From Candidatus Colinaster equi (GTDB lineage Bacteria; Bacillota; Clostridia; Lachnospirales; Lachnospiraceae), in NCBI GenBank assembly GCA_018064425.1, contig JAGHVF010000043.1:1-52879 (forward strand): DNA of 52,879 bases. The letters run 5' to 3'. Numbering within the stretch: the first letter of the stretch is position 1; each line of letters opens with the position of its first letter. A program made the translations under genes and the position numbers. Under the pieces are notes generated by a model that saw only the letters and a program-made list of their open reading frames with translations, was not told the origin of the DNA and did not search any database. This document shows positions 40,888-52,879 of the stretch, piece by piece.

Positions 40888-42039
40888 TTACTTAATTAAT
40901 GCTTTAACCGCTGCTGCCACCTTATCAGCCACACGTGGATCAAAGGCTTCCGGCATAATCATATCCTCGCAGAGCTCATCATCCGATACAAGGCTTGCAA
41001 TAGCCTCAGCTGCTGCCAGTTTCATCTCTTCTGTTATCTGCTTTGCTCTGCCTTCAAGTGCACCTTTGAATATTCCCGGAAAAGCAACTACGTTGTTAAT
41101 CTGATTAGGAAAATCCGAACGACCTGTTCCTACTATACGTGCACCTGCCGCCTTTGCTACATCCGGCATAATTTCAGGTACAGGATTACTCATTGCAAAA
41201 ATAATCGGGTCGGTATTCATTGTCTTAACCATATCGGCAGTAAGCGTATTGGGAGCCGATACACCGACAAAAATATCCGCATTCTTCATTACATCCGCAA
41301 GACTTCCTTTCTCATCATTCGGATTGGTAAGCTCAAGCATCTCTTTCTTAGACCAATTCAAATCAGTTCTGTCAGAAGCTATGGCACCTGTTCTGTCTAC
41401 CATAACAACATTCTTGAACCCGTAGTTTAAAAGCAACTTTGTTATTGCAACGCCTGCACTTCCCGCACCGTTAACAACAATCTTGCAATCTGCCTTTTCC
41501 TTTTTAACAATCTTAAGCGCGTTAATGGTGGCAGCCAACACTACAATCGCTGTACCGTGCTGGTCATCATGGAAAACAGGAATATCCAATGTCTCCTTCA
41601 AACGCTGCTCTATCTCAAAACATCTTGGAGCAGAAATATCTTCAAGGTTGATACCGCCAAAAGTCGGTGCCAAAAACTGTACAGTCTTAATAATCTCTTC
41701 TGTATCCTGTGTATCAAGACAAATCGGAACTGCATTCACACCACCGAATTCCTTAAAGAGTACTGCTTTACCTTCCATAACAGGCATAGCTGCTTCAGGG
41801 CCTATATTTCCAAGTCCGAGTACTGCACTACCATCAGATACAACTGCAATTGTATTGGCTTTCATTGTATATTTGTATGCGAGTTCCTTATCCTTGGCAA
41901 TTACTTTACACGGCTCCGCAACACCCGGTGTATATGCAAGTGCAAGGTCTTCCCTTGATTTCACCTTCGACTTAGCCACTGTTTCAATTTTACCCTGCCA
42001 CTGTTCATGAAGCTCCATAGCCAACTTAGCTGTAACCAT
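40888..42039 (-). CDS. NAD(P)-dependent malic enzyme
   Basis: 383 residues from ATG 42039, which has GGAGG 7 nt upstream. The short bacterial malic enzyme converts malate to pyruvate and CO2. Visible: LALAYTPGVAEPCKVIAKDK, the divalent-metal and substrate region FHDDQHGTAIV, and a Rossmann fold VVNGAGSAGVAITKLLL. The cofactor preference cannot be told. It is a monocistronic gene bounded by hairpins. Confidence 0.95.
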   Translation of the reverse strand: MVTAKLAMELHEQWQGKIETVAKSKVKSREDLALAYTPGVAEPCKVIAKDKELAYKYTMKANTIAVVSDGSAVLGLGNIGPEAAMPVMEGKAVLFKEFGGVNAVPICLDTQDTEEIIKTVQFLAPTFGGINLEDISAPRCFEIEQRLKETLDIPVFHDDQHGTAIVVLAATINALKIVKKEKADCKIVVNGAGSAGVAITKLLLNYGFKNVVMVDRTGAIASDRTDLNWSKKEMLELTNPNDEKGSLADVMKNADIFVGVSAPNTLTADMVKTMNTDPIIFAMSNPVPEIMPDVAKAAGARIVGTGRSDFPNQINNVVAFPGIFKGALEGRAKQITEEMKLAAAEAIASLVSDDELCEDMIMPEAFDPRVADKVAAAVKALIK

Positions 42040-42090
42040 AATATTCCTCCTACAAACGTATATTTTACACCAAAACATCTATAATAATAT

Positions 42091-42120
42091 AATAAGCCTC
42101 GCTCAACCGCAAGGCTTATT
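42091..42120 (-). terminator. Probable terminator of rarA
   Basis: AATAAGCCT (42091-42099) and AGGCTTATT (42112-42120) form a 9-bp stem with a 12-nt loop; the minus-strand tail is ATATTATTAT, only partly T-rich. Confidence 0.55.
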
Positions 42121-42146
42121 TCACTTAACACACCTATATTCTATGT

Positions 42147-43481
42147 CTACATATCCGCGTCTTTCGCTTCTTTTTTTATTCTTGCCATATGTTCTTTTAT
42201 CTTGGCCTCATAACCGTTACCCTTTGGCTTGTAGAATTCTTTGCCGTCAAGTTCATACGGCAAATACTGCTGTTTAACATAATCATTAGGGTAATCATGT
42301 GCATATTTATATCCAACTCCGTGTCCCAATTTTGCCGCTCCTTTATAATGTGCATCCTGCAAATGTGTCGGAATCGGCAACGAACCCGTAGCCTTTACTG
42401 TATCAAGCGCATCAAATATTCCGCATGCTGCATTGGATTTGGGTGCCGTCGCAACATAGGTTACCGCCTGTGCCAAAATAAGATTGGATTCCGGCATACC
42501 TATACGCTCAACAGCCTGTGCTGCCGCTACTGCCACAACAAGTGCCTGAGGATCTGCGTTTCCAACATCTTCCGATGCACAAATCATTATACGACGAGCT
42601 ATGAATTTGACATCTTCACCTGCATACAACATCTTTGCCAAATAATACAATGCTGCATCCGGATCCGATCCGCGCATACTTTTAATAAATGCGGATATTG
42701 TATCATAATGATTGTCACCCGTCTTATCAAATCTTACAACTCTTTTCTGTATGCACTCTTCAATAATCGGTAGCGTAATATGTATCTTGCCGTCCGACGA
42801 CTTATCTGTAGTCATTACCGCCAATTCGATAGCATTTAATGCATGTCGGGCATCGCCTCCGCTTATATCCGCAAGTCCTTCCAGTGCCTCATCCGTTATA
42901 TCAGCTTCATATGCACCGAGCCCTCTGTCTGTATCTTTCAATGCACGCGATATCAATTCCTTGATATCATCAATAGATAACGGCCGTAATTCAAATATCA
43001 TTGAACGCGAAATCAAAGCGCCGTTTACCTCAAAATACGGATTTTCCGTTGTTGCACCTATAAGAATAATGGTTCCGTCTTCCACAAACGGCAACAGATA
43101 ATCCTGCTGTCCTTTATTGAATCTATGTATCTCATCGATAAAAAGTATTGTTCGTTTACCGTACATACCGGCCAATTCCTTGGCCTTATCAGTAACCGCT
43201 TCCATCTCCTTTTTACCGGCAACAGTTGCATTGATTTGCATAAACTCACTGCTTGTAGCCCCGGCTATCACTTTTGCAAGTGTTGTTTTACCGGTTCCCG
43301 GCGGTCCGTAAAGAATAAGTGAACTGAGCTTGTCCGCTTTTATGGCACGATACAGCAATTTATCTTTACCTACGATATGCTGTTGACCCACAATTTCATC
43401 AAGCGTACGAGGTCTCATTCTGGCAGCAAGCGGTGATTCCTTTTCGCTGTTTGCATTTCTCATATATTCAAACAAATCCAT
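42147..43481 (-). CDS. rarA: Replication-associated recombination protein RarA (MgsA)
   Basis: 444 residues. AAA+ ATPase of the clamp-loader type: PLAARMRPRTLDEIVGQQHIVGKD, Walker A GPPGTGKTTLAK, Walker B ILFIDEIHRFNK, sensor and lid (GGDARHALNAIE), and the tetramerisation region with PESNLILAQAVTYVATAPKSNAA. It acts on stalled forks. It lies 18 bp downstream of the small DUF4250 gene and may share its transcript. Confidence 0.96.
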   Translation of the reverse strand: MDLFEYMRNANSEKESPLAARMRPRTLDEIVGQQHIVGKDKLLYRAIKADKLSSLILYGPPGTGKTTLAKVIAGATSSEFMQINATVAGKKEMEAVTDKAKELAGMYGKRTILFIDEIHRFNKGQQDYLLPFVEDGTIILIGATTENPYFEVNGALISRSMIFELRPLSIDDIKELISRALKDTDRGLGAYEADITDEALEGLADISGGDARHALNAIELAVMTTDKSSDGKIHITLPIIEECIQKRVVRFDKTGDNHYDTISAFIKSMRGSDPDAALYYLAKMLYAGEDVKFIARRIMICASEDVGNADPQALVVAVAAAQAVERIGMPESNLILAQAVTYVATAPKSNAACGIFDALDTVKATGSLPIPTHLQDAHYKGAAKLGHGVGYKYAHDYPNDYVKQQYLPYELDGKEFYKPKGNGYEAKIKEHMARIKKEAKDADM

Positions 43482-43499
43482 AACATATTTACCCCGAAA

Positions 43500-43718
43500 C
43501 TATTTGAATTGATTCTGCGCGGCATTATATACATATCCCACGCTTTTTAACTTATTAACAATTTCCTGCTTATCAACATCAAGTGCATCGCACATAGCTT
43601 CAAGACTGTCGAATTCATCGCGCAATTTGAGATTAACATAGCTAAGCAACATTATCGGATCACTCGGTATCATCTTTGTACTCGTATAATTCAATATTCC
43701 CTGAGGATATTGAACCAA
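43500..43718 (-). CDS. DUF4250-type small protein
   Basis: Up to 72 residues. The DUF4250 core PSDPIMLLSYVNLKLRDEFDSLEAMCDAL is clear, a helical protein of unknown function. Start is uncertain: a TTG at 43718 has AGGAAAGGAAAAG upstream, whereas the ATG at 43673 (MIPSDP, 57 residues, the length usual for the family) has no good site but lies just past a hairpin that could bring the upstream site near. It precedes rarA. Confidence 0.75.
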   Translation of the reverse strand: MVQYPQGILNYTSTKMIPSDPIMLLSYVNLKLRDEFDSLEAMCDALDVDKQEIVNKLKSVGYVYNAAQNQFK

Positions 43719-43779
43719 CTTTTCCTTTCCTGCATTTTACATATAGCGGTTACATTAAATAATGGTAACACTCGAAACA

Positions 43780-46371
43780 TCAACTGACAAGTTTCTTGCA
43801 AGCGGCAAGTTCACCATCTTTAACATATATTTCTATGACATCTCCCATACTCACACCGTCTGCAAGTATAAGCTTTGCTGCCAATGTCTCTACATATTTC
43901 TGCATATAACGCTTTATAGGTCTTGCGCCGTATACAGGATCGTATGCATTGTCAATGATATATGTCATTGCTTCGTCTGTCAGTTCAATCTTCAATTCCC
44001 TGTCAGCCATACGCTTATTCAAATCAGCAAGTATCAGTCCTACAATACCGCCGATATTATCCTTTGATAACGGTTTGAACATAATTGTCTCGTCCAGTCT
44101 GTTAAGAAATTCCGGTCTGAACGAAGCTCTAAGCTCATTCATAACATTATCATAGGCATCTTTCATAATATTTCCGTCAGCGTCTATTCCGTCAAGAAGA
44201 TATGCGGCTCCAATATTGGAAGTCATAATCAAAATTGTATTTTTGAAATCAACCGTTCTGCCCTGACTGTCTGTTATTCTTCCGTCATCCAATACCTGCA
44301 ACAGAACATTAAACACATCCGGATGCGCTTTTTCCACTTCATCAAACAATACTACGCTATACGGTTTTCTTCTGACAGCTTCCGTAAGTTGACCGCCTTC
44401 TTCGTATCCTACATATCCGGGAGGTGCACCGATTAGTCTTGATACGGAATATTTCTCCATATATTCCGACATATCAATACGTATCATATTATTCTCATCG
44501 TCAAACAAAGCCTCTGCCAATGTCTTGGCAAGCTCGGTTTTACCTACACCGGTAGGACCCAAGAATAAGAACGAACCAATCGGTTTGCTCGGATCCTTAA
44601 TACCTGCCTTTGATCTGATGATTGCTTCTGTTACTTTGGTAACGCCTTCATCCTGTCCTACGACTCTCTTATGCAACTCTTCGTCCAGATGAAGAGTCTT
44701 GTTACGCTCGGACTCATTAAGCTTGCTAACCGGAATACCGGTCCATCTTGACACAATTTTGGAAATCTCCTCATCCGTCACGGCCTCGTGTACCAAAGTC
44801 ATATTGCGTTCTCTAATATTACCTTCTTCAGACTCGAGTTCCTTGATAATTTCCGGCAGTCTGCCATATTCAAGTTCGCCTGCTTTCTCGTAATTACCTT
44901 CACGTTTTGCAAGCTCTATTTCATTTTTGATGTTTTCTCTTTGCTGTCTCAATTCTGACAACTTGTTAACAAGCGCTTTTTCATTACCAAGCTCGGCACT
45001 TTTTACATCATATTCACTCTTTAGTTCCGCAATTTCATCCTGAATCTGTTGTAAACGATCCTTGGACAAATTGTCATCTTCTTTCTTAAGTGCGGCCTCT
45101 TCCATCTGCAACTGTGTCAGTTTTCTGCGCATCTCATCCATATCGGCCGGCTCAGAATCCATTTCGGTCTTTATGAGGGCACAAGCTTCATCCACCAGGT
45201 CAATTGCCTTATCCGGGAGAAAACGATCCGAAATGTATCTGTCCGACAGAGTCGCTGCACTGACTAATGCACCGTCCATAATCTTAACATGATGAAAATT
45301 CTCATAACGTTCCTTAAGTCCGCGCAATATTGAGATAGTATCCTCAACAGTCGGCTCATCAACCATAACGGGCTGAAAACGTCTTTCGAGTGCCGGGTCT
45401 TTTTCAATATACATTCTGTATTCATCCAAAGTAGTGGCACCTATACAATGCAACTCGCCTCTGGCAAGCAGCGGTTTTAACATATTGCCGGCATCCAGCG
45501 CACCATCTGTTTTACCCGCTCCGACAATGGTATGCAATTCATCAATAAACAGAATTATCTCGCCATCGCTGTTTTTCACATCATCAAGTACAGCCTTAAG
45601 TCTTTCTTCGAACTCGCCTCTGTATTTTGCTCCGGCCACCAATGCTCCCATATCAAGTGCAAATATCTTCTTGTTCTTAAGATTCTGCGGAACATCCTCT
45701 ACGGCTATTCGTCTGGCCAGTCCTTCTGCCACCGCCGTCTTTCCGACACCCGGTTCACCGATTAGAACAGGATTGTTTTTCTGCTTCCTTGACAAAATAC
45801 GAATAATATTACGTATCTCCTCATCTCGACCTATTACCGGATCAAGCTTCATCTTACGAGCCTTTTCTACCAGCTCCTCACCGTATTTTTCGAGAGTATC
45901 ATATGTAGCTTCAGGATTGTCCGTCGTCACCGTTCTGTTACCTCGTATTTCCTGTAACGGAACCAGAAAACGATCAACAGTAATTCCATATTCATTAAAT
46001 ATAGATTTAACTTCTTTATTTGGGGCCTTGATCATTGTAATGAATATACTTTCCACAGTCACATATTCATCCCCAAGTCTCTTAGCCTCATCTTCCGCAG
46101 TAATGAGTACCTTATTAAGAGACTCACTCATATATGGTTTTCCGCCACTGACTTTAACCTTCTTACCGATTCCCTGCTCCACTCTTCGGGTAAATTCACG
46201 TAAGTTAATATCCATTCTCTCAATTAATTTGGCAATCAAGCTATCATCAATAGTAATCAACGAATACAAAAGGTGCTCTTCATCATATTCCTGATTGCCG
46301 TATTCCAACGCAATCTTTTCTATTCTATTGATTGCTTCGGTTGCCGATTGTGTGTACTTAGTCATTTGCAT
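43780..46371 (-). CDS. clpB: Chaperone ClpB (disaggregase)
   Basis: 863 residues from ATG 46371, chosen because GGAGG is 8 nt upstream. N-terminal Clp domain (1-140), first AAA+ with [17 protein letters not shown], the long coiled middle domain (about 400-525, from [16 protein letters not shown] to [10 protein letters not shown]), and second AAA+ with [19 protein letters not shown] and [17 protein letters not shown]. The coiled middle and VGYEEGG loop identify ClpB rather than ClpC. It rescues aggregated proteins with DnaK. Controlled by CIRCE at 46417-46443. Confidence 0.97.
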   Translation of the reverse strand: MQMTKYTQSATEAINRIEKIALEYGNQEYDEEHLLYSLITIDDSLIAKLIERMDINLREFTRRVEQGIGKKVKVSGGKPYMSESLNKVLITAEDEAKRLGDEYVTVESIFITMIKAPNKEVKSIFNEYGITVDRFLVPLQEIRGNRTVTTDNPEATYDTLEKYGEELVEKARKMKLDPVIGRDEEIRNIIRILSRKQKNNPVLIGEPGVGKTAVAEGLARRIAVEDVPQNLKNKKIFALDMGALVAGAKYRGEFEERLKAVLDDVKNSDGEIILFIDELHTIVGAGKTDGALDAGNMLKPLLARGELHCIGATTLDEYRMYIEKDPALERRFQPVMVDEPTVEDTISILRGLKERYENFHHVKIMDGALVSAATLSDRYISDRFLPDKAIDLVDEACALIKTEMDSEPADMDEMRRKLTQLQMEEAALKKEDDNLSKDRLQQIQDEIAELKSEYDVKSAELGNEKALVNKLSELRQQRENIKNEIELAKREGNYEKAGELEYGRLPEIIKELESEEGNIRERNMTLVHEAVTDEEISKIVSRWTGIPVSKLNESERNKTLHLDEELHKRVVGQDEGVTKVTEAIIRSKAGIKDPSKPIGSFLFLGPTGVGKTELAKTLAEALFDDENNMIRIDMSEYMEKYSVSRLIGAPPGYVGYEEGGQLTEAVRRKPYSVVLFDEVEKAHPDVFNVLLQVLDDGRITDSQGRTVDFKNTILIMTSNIGAAYLLDGIDADGNIMKDAYDNVMNELRASFRPEFLNRLDETIMFKPLSKDNIGGIVGLILADLNKRMADRELKIELTDEAMTYIIDNAYDPVYGARPIKRYMQKYVETLAAKLILADGVSMGDVIEIYVKDGELAACKKLVS

Positions 46372-46402
46372 ATACGACACCTCCAATCTAAAATCTGATA
46401 TT

Positions 46403-46443
46403 ATTATAACGCAAAATTAGCACTCGTCAACGCCGAGTGCTAA
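46403..46443 (-). promoter_or_regulatory. clpB promoter with CIRCE operator
   Basis: A perfect CIRCE, TTAGCACTC-N9-GAGTGCTAA, lies at 46417-46443. Minus strand -35 TTGACG (46430-46425) sits in its loop and arm, the spacer is 16 bp, and -10 TATAAT is at 46408-46403. HrcA bound here would block RNA polymerase, so clpB belongs to the HrcA heat-shock regulon. Confidence 0.93.
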
Positions 46444-46486
46444 TGCTTAATAATCTTTATATATTTTTAATATTCATCACACCGAA

Positions 46487-46717
46487 TCACTTTATTGATT
46501 TGAGTAAATCAACAAGTTCAAGATCCGAAGCCGATATCTTGATATTGGTATTCATAACCGTTCCGTCCGGATCGGTTATTCCTATCTCAATAATTGTACC
46601 TTCTTTTATTCCTTTTTTGCTAACAGCAGATATAAACATTGGGAACTTAGGATGATTTGCCGCAAATCTCTCCCATGCTCCTTTTATTTTCATAATTGCA
46701 CCGATATCCATTCCCAT
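46487..46717 (-). CDS. Conserved hypothetical protein (76 residues)
   Basis: Small soluble protein, GAWERFAANHPKFPMFISAVSKKGIKEG then a beta-rich second half ending SDLELVDLLKSIK. No membrane segment or catalytic motif. I think homologues are common in Lachnospiraceae, but know no function. An alternative start two codons downstream (MDIGAIMK) exists. AGAGAG lies 8 nt before the first ATG. It is between clpB and the Na/Pi transporter on the same strand. Confidence 0.8.
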   Translation of the reverse strand: MGMDIGAIMKIKGAWERFAANHPKFPMFISAVSKKGIKEGTIIEIGITDPDGTVMNTNIKISASDLELVDLLKSIK

Positions 46718-46771
46718 TCCAGCATCTCTCTTTCATAATGCACTCTTTAGATAATATAAATCAAAAGAATG

Positions 46772-48703
46772 CTACTCTTTTTTCTTTTTTGATTTATCCT
46801 TGTTTTTGCTCTTATCCTTGCTCTTTTCTACCGACTTCTTGTCGCCCTTAGCTTTCTTATCAGCTTTTTCCTTCTTGGTCTTATCCTTAGAGCACTCGTC
46901 TTCCTTAATCTGTTCCAGCATCTTGAAATACGCAACGTGTGCCTTACCGTAAGCTTCATTGAACTCCTCATCATTTCCCTGATGAAGCGAAGTTATATAA
47001 TTGTGTGCAAGATTGGCTGTCGTAGGATTAACACGTGCAATCGTTGCTACACCGACATTGGAACAGCTGTCTGACATTCTCTCAAGATTGGTAAGTATGT
47101 CAAGGAAGCTGATTCCTCCTCGAATAGTACATTTACCGTCTCTCAGTCTCTTAAGGTGATTGTCATGCAAAGTATTAATCATATCATCCATAACTTCTTC
47201 AAGCGGTTCGATATGTCTTGCCGCATCCACATCACGCTTAACAAAAGTTAACTTTGTATAATCAAGTATTGTATCCTGAAGATCTCTTACTACCTTGATT
47301 TCCTCAAGAGCATTCTCACTGAATTCCACATTTTCTTCATGCATCGCCGTCATTGTTTTTGCGATATTATCCGCATAGTCACCCAAATGTTCAAATTCCG
47401 TAACCATCTTGTGATACTGATCAAAAATCCTGATATGCAAATCCTCACTGATATGCGGCGACAACTGTACCAGATAATTATCAACTCTGTCTGCCAGCAT
47501 ATCAATATTTTCCTCTTCTTCCGCTATCTGCCTGACAATCTCTTCATCGTAGCACTCTACTACATCAAGAGCTTTATTAATATTTACAATGGCAGCATCA
47601 AGCATTGCTCTGAGTGCATTATAGCAACCCCTGAATGCCAACGCCGGAGTTGGAAAAAATATAGGATTTAATGCTTCGACAATGTCTGCATATTTACCGG
47701 AGCCCGCCTCTTCATCTTTAACCATTCGTCGACTGAACTTGCCAAAAAATCCAACAAGCGGAAGTAACAAAATCGCACATCCCAAATTGAATATCGTATT
47801 TGTATTGGCAATAGTACCGGATGTCATAGACATATTCCACAGCGAATCCAACACGCCCATTGCTTTAAGTACATTAACTGCAATAAGCACAATCACTGTC
47901 TCGCTCAAATTGAACATAATATTGACAATACCGACTCGTTTGGCATCTGCTTTTGCACCGATAGAGCAAACAATTGCCGTAGTAACACAATCGCCAAGAT
48001 ATATACCCGTAAGTACAATATAAATAGCTTTGAAAGGTATCTGACCTCCCAAAGAAAATGCCTGAAGTATTCCAATGGTCGCCGAAGAACTCTGAAGTAC
48101 AAATGCAACACCCGCACCGGTCAGATATCCCAGCAAAGGATTATTGCCAAGATGTGCAAACAAAGTATCGATAATTCCGCTTTCCGAGAAAGAGCTTACA
48201 GCTTCGGTCATGTTTAGAAGTCCCGAAAACAGAATACCAAAGCCGATAGCAATATTGCCTATATTGTCGGATTTCTTGAATTTAAAGCCCATAATCAGAA
48301 TAATACCGACAATCAATGCTATCGGAGCTAACGTTGAGGGTTGAAATATCCTCAATATATTGCTGGCTCCCGAATCTGCTTTGATATCAAGCAATCTGAT
48401 AATCTGGCCTGTTACGGTAGTACCGACATTTGCACCCACAATAATACCGATAGACTGATCAAGTGAGATAATGCCTGCCGCAACAAGTCCCGATGTAATA
48501 ACGATGGTCGCCGTTGATGACTGAATAATGGCAGTAACCGCAAGTCCCAAAAAGAAAGCCTTAATAGGATTGTTTGTTACCTTCTCCATTACAACCTTCA
48601 ATGTTCCTGACGAGCCTTCTTTAAGGCTGTCGCCCATAAGTCTCATACCATATAAAAACATGGCGAGACCGCCAAGTAACGAAATCAAATTAAAAATATA
48701 CAT
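46772..48703 (-). CDS. Na/Pi cotransporter family protein with PhoU-like domain
   Basis: 643 residues. Two inverted halves of the NptA type, each with a QSS motif (IIQSSTATIVITSG near 60 and FVLQSSSATIGILQAF near 205), give about nine membrane segments in 1-310. A PhoU-like helical domain covers about 345-560. The last 60 residues are mostly Lys, Asp and Ser (for example KDKSKNKDKSKKKKE), a low-complexity basic tail. It probably moves phosphate with sodium, although several relatives have no demonstrated transport. It has its own promoter at 48749-48777. Confidence 0.88.
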   Translation of the reverse strand: MYIFNLISLLGGLAMFLYGMRLMGDSLKEGSSGTLKVVMEKVTNNPIKAFFLGLAVTAIIQSSTATIVITSGLVAAGIISLDQSIGIIVGANVGTTVTGQIIRLLDIKADSGASNILRIFQPSTLAPIALIVGIILIMGFKFKKSDNIGNIAIGFGILFSGLLNMTEAVSSFSESGIIDTLFAHLGNNPLLGYLTGAGVAFVLQSSSATIGILQAFSLGGQIPFKAIYIVLTGIYLGDCVTTAIVCSIGAKADAKRVGIVNIMFNLSETVIVLIAVNVLKAMGVLDSLWNMSMTSGTIANTNTIFNLGCAILLLPLVGFFGKFSRRMVKDEEAGSGKYADIVEALNPIFFPTPALAFRGCYNALRAMLDAAIVNINKALDVVECYDEEIVRQIAEEEENIDMLADRVDNYLVQLSPHISEDLHIRIFDQYHKMVTEFEHLGDYADNIAKTMTAMHEENVEFSENALEEIKVVRDLQDTILDYTKLTFVKRDVDAARHIEPLEEVMDDMINTLHDNHLKRLRDGKCTIRGGISFLDILTNLERMSDSCSNVGVATIARVNPTTANLAHNYITSLHQGNDEEFNEAYGKAHVAYFKMLEQIKEDECSKDKTKKEKADKKAKGDKKSVEKSKDKSKNKDKSKKKKE

Positions 48704-48748
48704 TTTTGTCCTACCTTATACACACAATTTGTGTTTTACCCAAATAGT

Positions 48749-48777
48749 ATTCTACATTTTCAGACAAAAGATTGCAA
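48749..48777 (-). promoter_or_regulatory. Promoter of the Na/Pi cotransporter gene
   Basis: Minus strand: -35 TTGCAA (48777-48772), 17-bp spacer, -10 TAGAAT (48754-48749), 46 bp upstream of the start codon. Confidence 0.6.
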
Positions 48778-48825
48778 TATTACAATAATATTTCGAAGAG
48801 AGCTTTACAAATCCAAGCTTTACTC

Positions 48826-52241
<3,416 letters not shown>

Positions 52242-52258
52242 TTCTCTACCTGTTTCTT

Positions 52259-52483
52259 CTACTTGGCCACAACTGTTACATCAGGCTCAAGTTTTGCTAC
52301 AATATCCTTTATTGATTTGGTAATTGCATTAATATCGGCTGTATCATCAATCTCAATATTTAACTTCTGTGTTAAGAATGTGCACTTGCTGCTTTGCACT
52401 CCGTCAAGCTTACCTACTGCTTCCTCAATCTTTGCTGCACAATGTGCACAATCCAAATCTTCCAAAATATATATCTTCTTCAT
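52259..52483 (-). CDS. Free-standing heavy-metal-associated (HMA) domain protein
   Basis: 74 residues with the ferredoxin-like HMA fold. The metal site is DCAHC (C12 and C15) in LEDLDCAHCAAKIEE. It is a small cytoplasmic metal chaperone, presumably handing metal to the ATPase encoded next. The second half carries ITKSIKDIVAKLEPDV. The short spacing to both neighbours places it in the same transcript. Confidence 0.9.
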   Translation of the reverse strand: MKKIYILEDLDCAHCAAKIEEAVGKLDGVQSSKCTFLTQKLNIEIDDTADINAITKSIKDIVAKLEPDVTVVAK

Positions 52484-52500
52484 CTTCTTTATCCTTTCTG

Positions 52501-52788
52501 TTACTCATTAATATGTTCCAATCCCATGTCAATTATCCCGGCTATATGATCATCCGCCAGGGAATAATAGACCGTCTTACCTTCTCTGCGGTTCACCACT
52601 AACGCCATCTGTTTAAGTATGCGCAATTGATGCGATATCGCAGACTGTTGCAATCCCACCATATCCGACAATTCCTGCACACATAATTCTCCGCGCCTAA
52701 GCAAACACAACATCTTTATTCTGGTAGAATCACCGAATACCTTATAGAATTCAGCCAATCTAACCAATGTTTCATCTTCGGGAATCAT
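52501..52788 (-). CDS. ArsR/SmtB-family metal-responsive repressor
   Basis: 95 residues. Winged helix with recognition helix QQSAISHQLRILK and a wing REGKTVYYSL. The alpha-5 metal site is complete: D79-x-H81-x10-H92-x2-E95, the zinc-sensing pattern of SmtB and CzrA. ELCVQEL holds only one of the two cysteines of the CadC site. It should repress the downstream ATPase operon until zinc or cadmium binds. AAAGGAG precedes the start. Confidence 0.93.
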   Translation of the reverse strand: MIPEDETLVRLAEFYKVFGDSTRIKMLCLLRRGELCVQELSDMVGLQQSAISHQLRILKQMALVVNRREGKTVYYSLADDHIAGIIDMGLEHINE

Positions 52789-52801
52789 TCTTTGCTCCTT
52801 T

Positions 52802-52854
52802 CATATGAATATTTGTTCATATGTTCATATTATCACACATGTATGATATGTCAA
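52802..52854 (-). promoter_or_regulatory. Promoter and operator of the metal-efflux operon
   Basis: Minus strand: -35 TTGACA (52854-52849), 16-bp spacer, -10 TAATAT (52832-52827). The inverted repeat CATATGAA (52802-52809) / TTCATATG (52816-52823), spacer 6 bp, lies across the transcription start, with a further TTCATAT at 52824-52830. This matches the ATATGAA-type operators of ArsR/SmtB repressors. Confidence 0.8.
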
Positions 52855-52879
52855 GTAAAAAAGAATGATATTAATACTC

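Overview
The window looks like a chromosome segment of a low-GC Firmicute, most likely a gut Lachnospiraceae (Clostridia). The evidence is the gene order rho-rpmE-yqhQ-prmC-prfA, a clpC-(small hypothetical)-radA run, a CIRCE-controlled clpB, an anaerobic class III ribonucleotide reductase, DUF4250 and DUF6142 small proteins, and Gram-positive ribosome-binding sites. Family-level placement is inference from protein resemblance. Almost every gene lies on the minus strand; the main exception is the surface protein at the left edge.

Left part (1-13.6 kb) is accessory in character and visibly more A/T-rich, apart from the first gene. It holds: a sortase-type beta-helix surface protein (+ strand); an XRE regulator with a DUF5680-like domain; an AAA_14/DUF4143-type ATPase whose promoter is flanked by two copies of a 20-bp repeat; the 3' end (domains V and VI) of a decayed group II intron; a GNAT acetyltransferase; an unusual carbamoyltransferase; and a two-component system in one operon with a DUF4956 membrane protein, a truncated VTC (polyphosphate-polymerase type) gene and a beta-helix lipoprotein. 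At 11.65-13.54 kb sits a 1.9-kb integrated island in the tRNA-Trp gene. It is bounded by a 47-bp duplication of the tRNA 3' end, carries repeated arm-type sites at both ends and an excisionase-like gene, has no integrase, and its cargo is a nucleotidyltransferase/HTH pair behind an autoregulation-type operator. This resembles a toxin-antitoxin or abortive-infection module.

Right part (13.6-52.9 kb) is core genome. In transcriptional order, from high to low coordinates: a zinc/cadmium efflux operon (arsR-type repressor, separate HMA protein, P-type ATPase) and glpK; a Na/Pi cotransporter-like protein; a small conserved protein; clpB behind CIRCE; a DUF4250 protein and rarA; malic enzyme; rho; rpmE; yqhQ-prmC-prfA-argC; an AMP-forming acyl-CoA synthetase; a LacI-sensor/GGDEF fusion with a TPR lipoprotein; nrdD behind two NrdR boxes; the nucleotide run pyrF-pyrE-DUF6142-M29 peptidase-purE-purM-purN-purD; an SH3-domain membrane protein; clpC; a conserved hypothetical protein; radA; and tRNA-Trp.

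The most interesting items are the integrase-less tRNA-Trp mini-island with its nucleotidyltransferase/HTH pair, the paired operators at the AAA ATPase promoter, the carbamoyltransferase with altered active-site signatures, the truncated VTC gene inside an otherwise intact regulated cluster, and the NrdD-glutaredoxin fusion under NrdR boxes.
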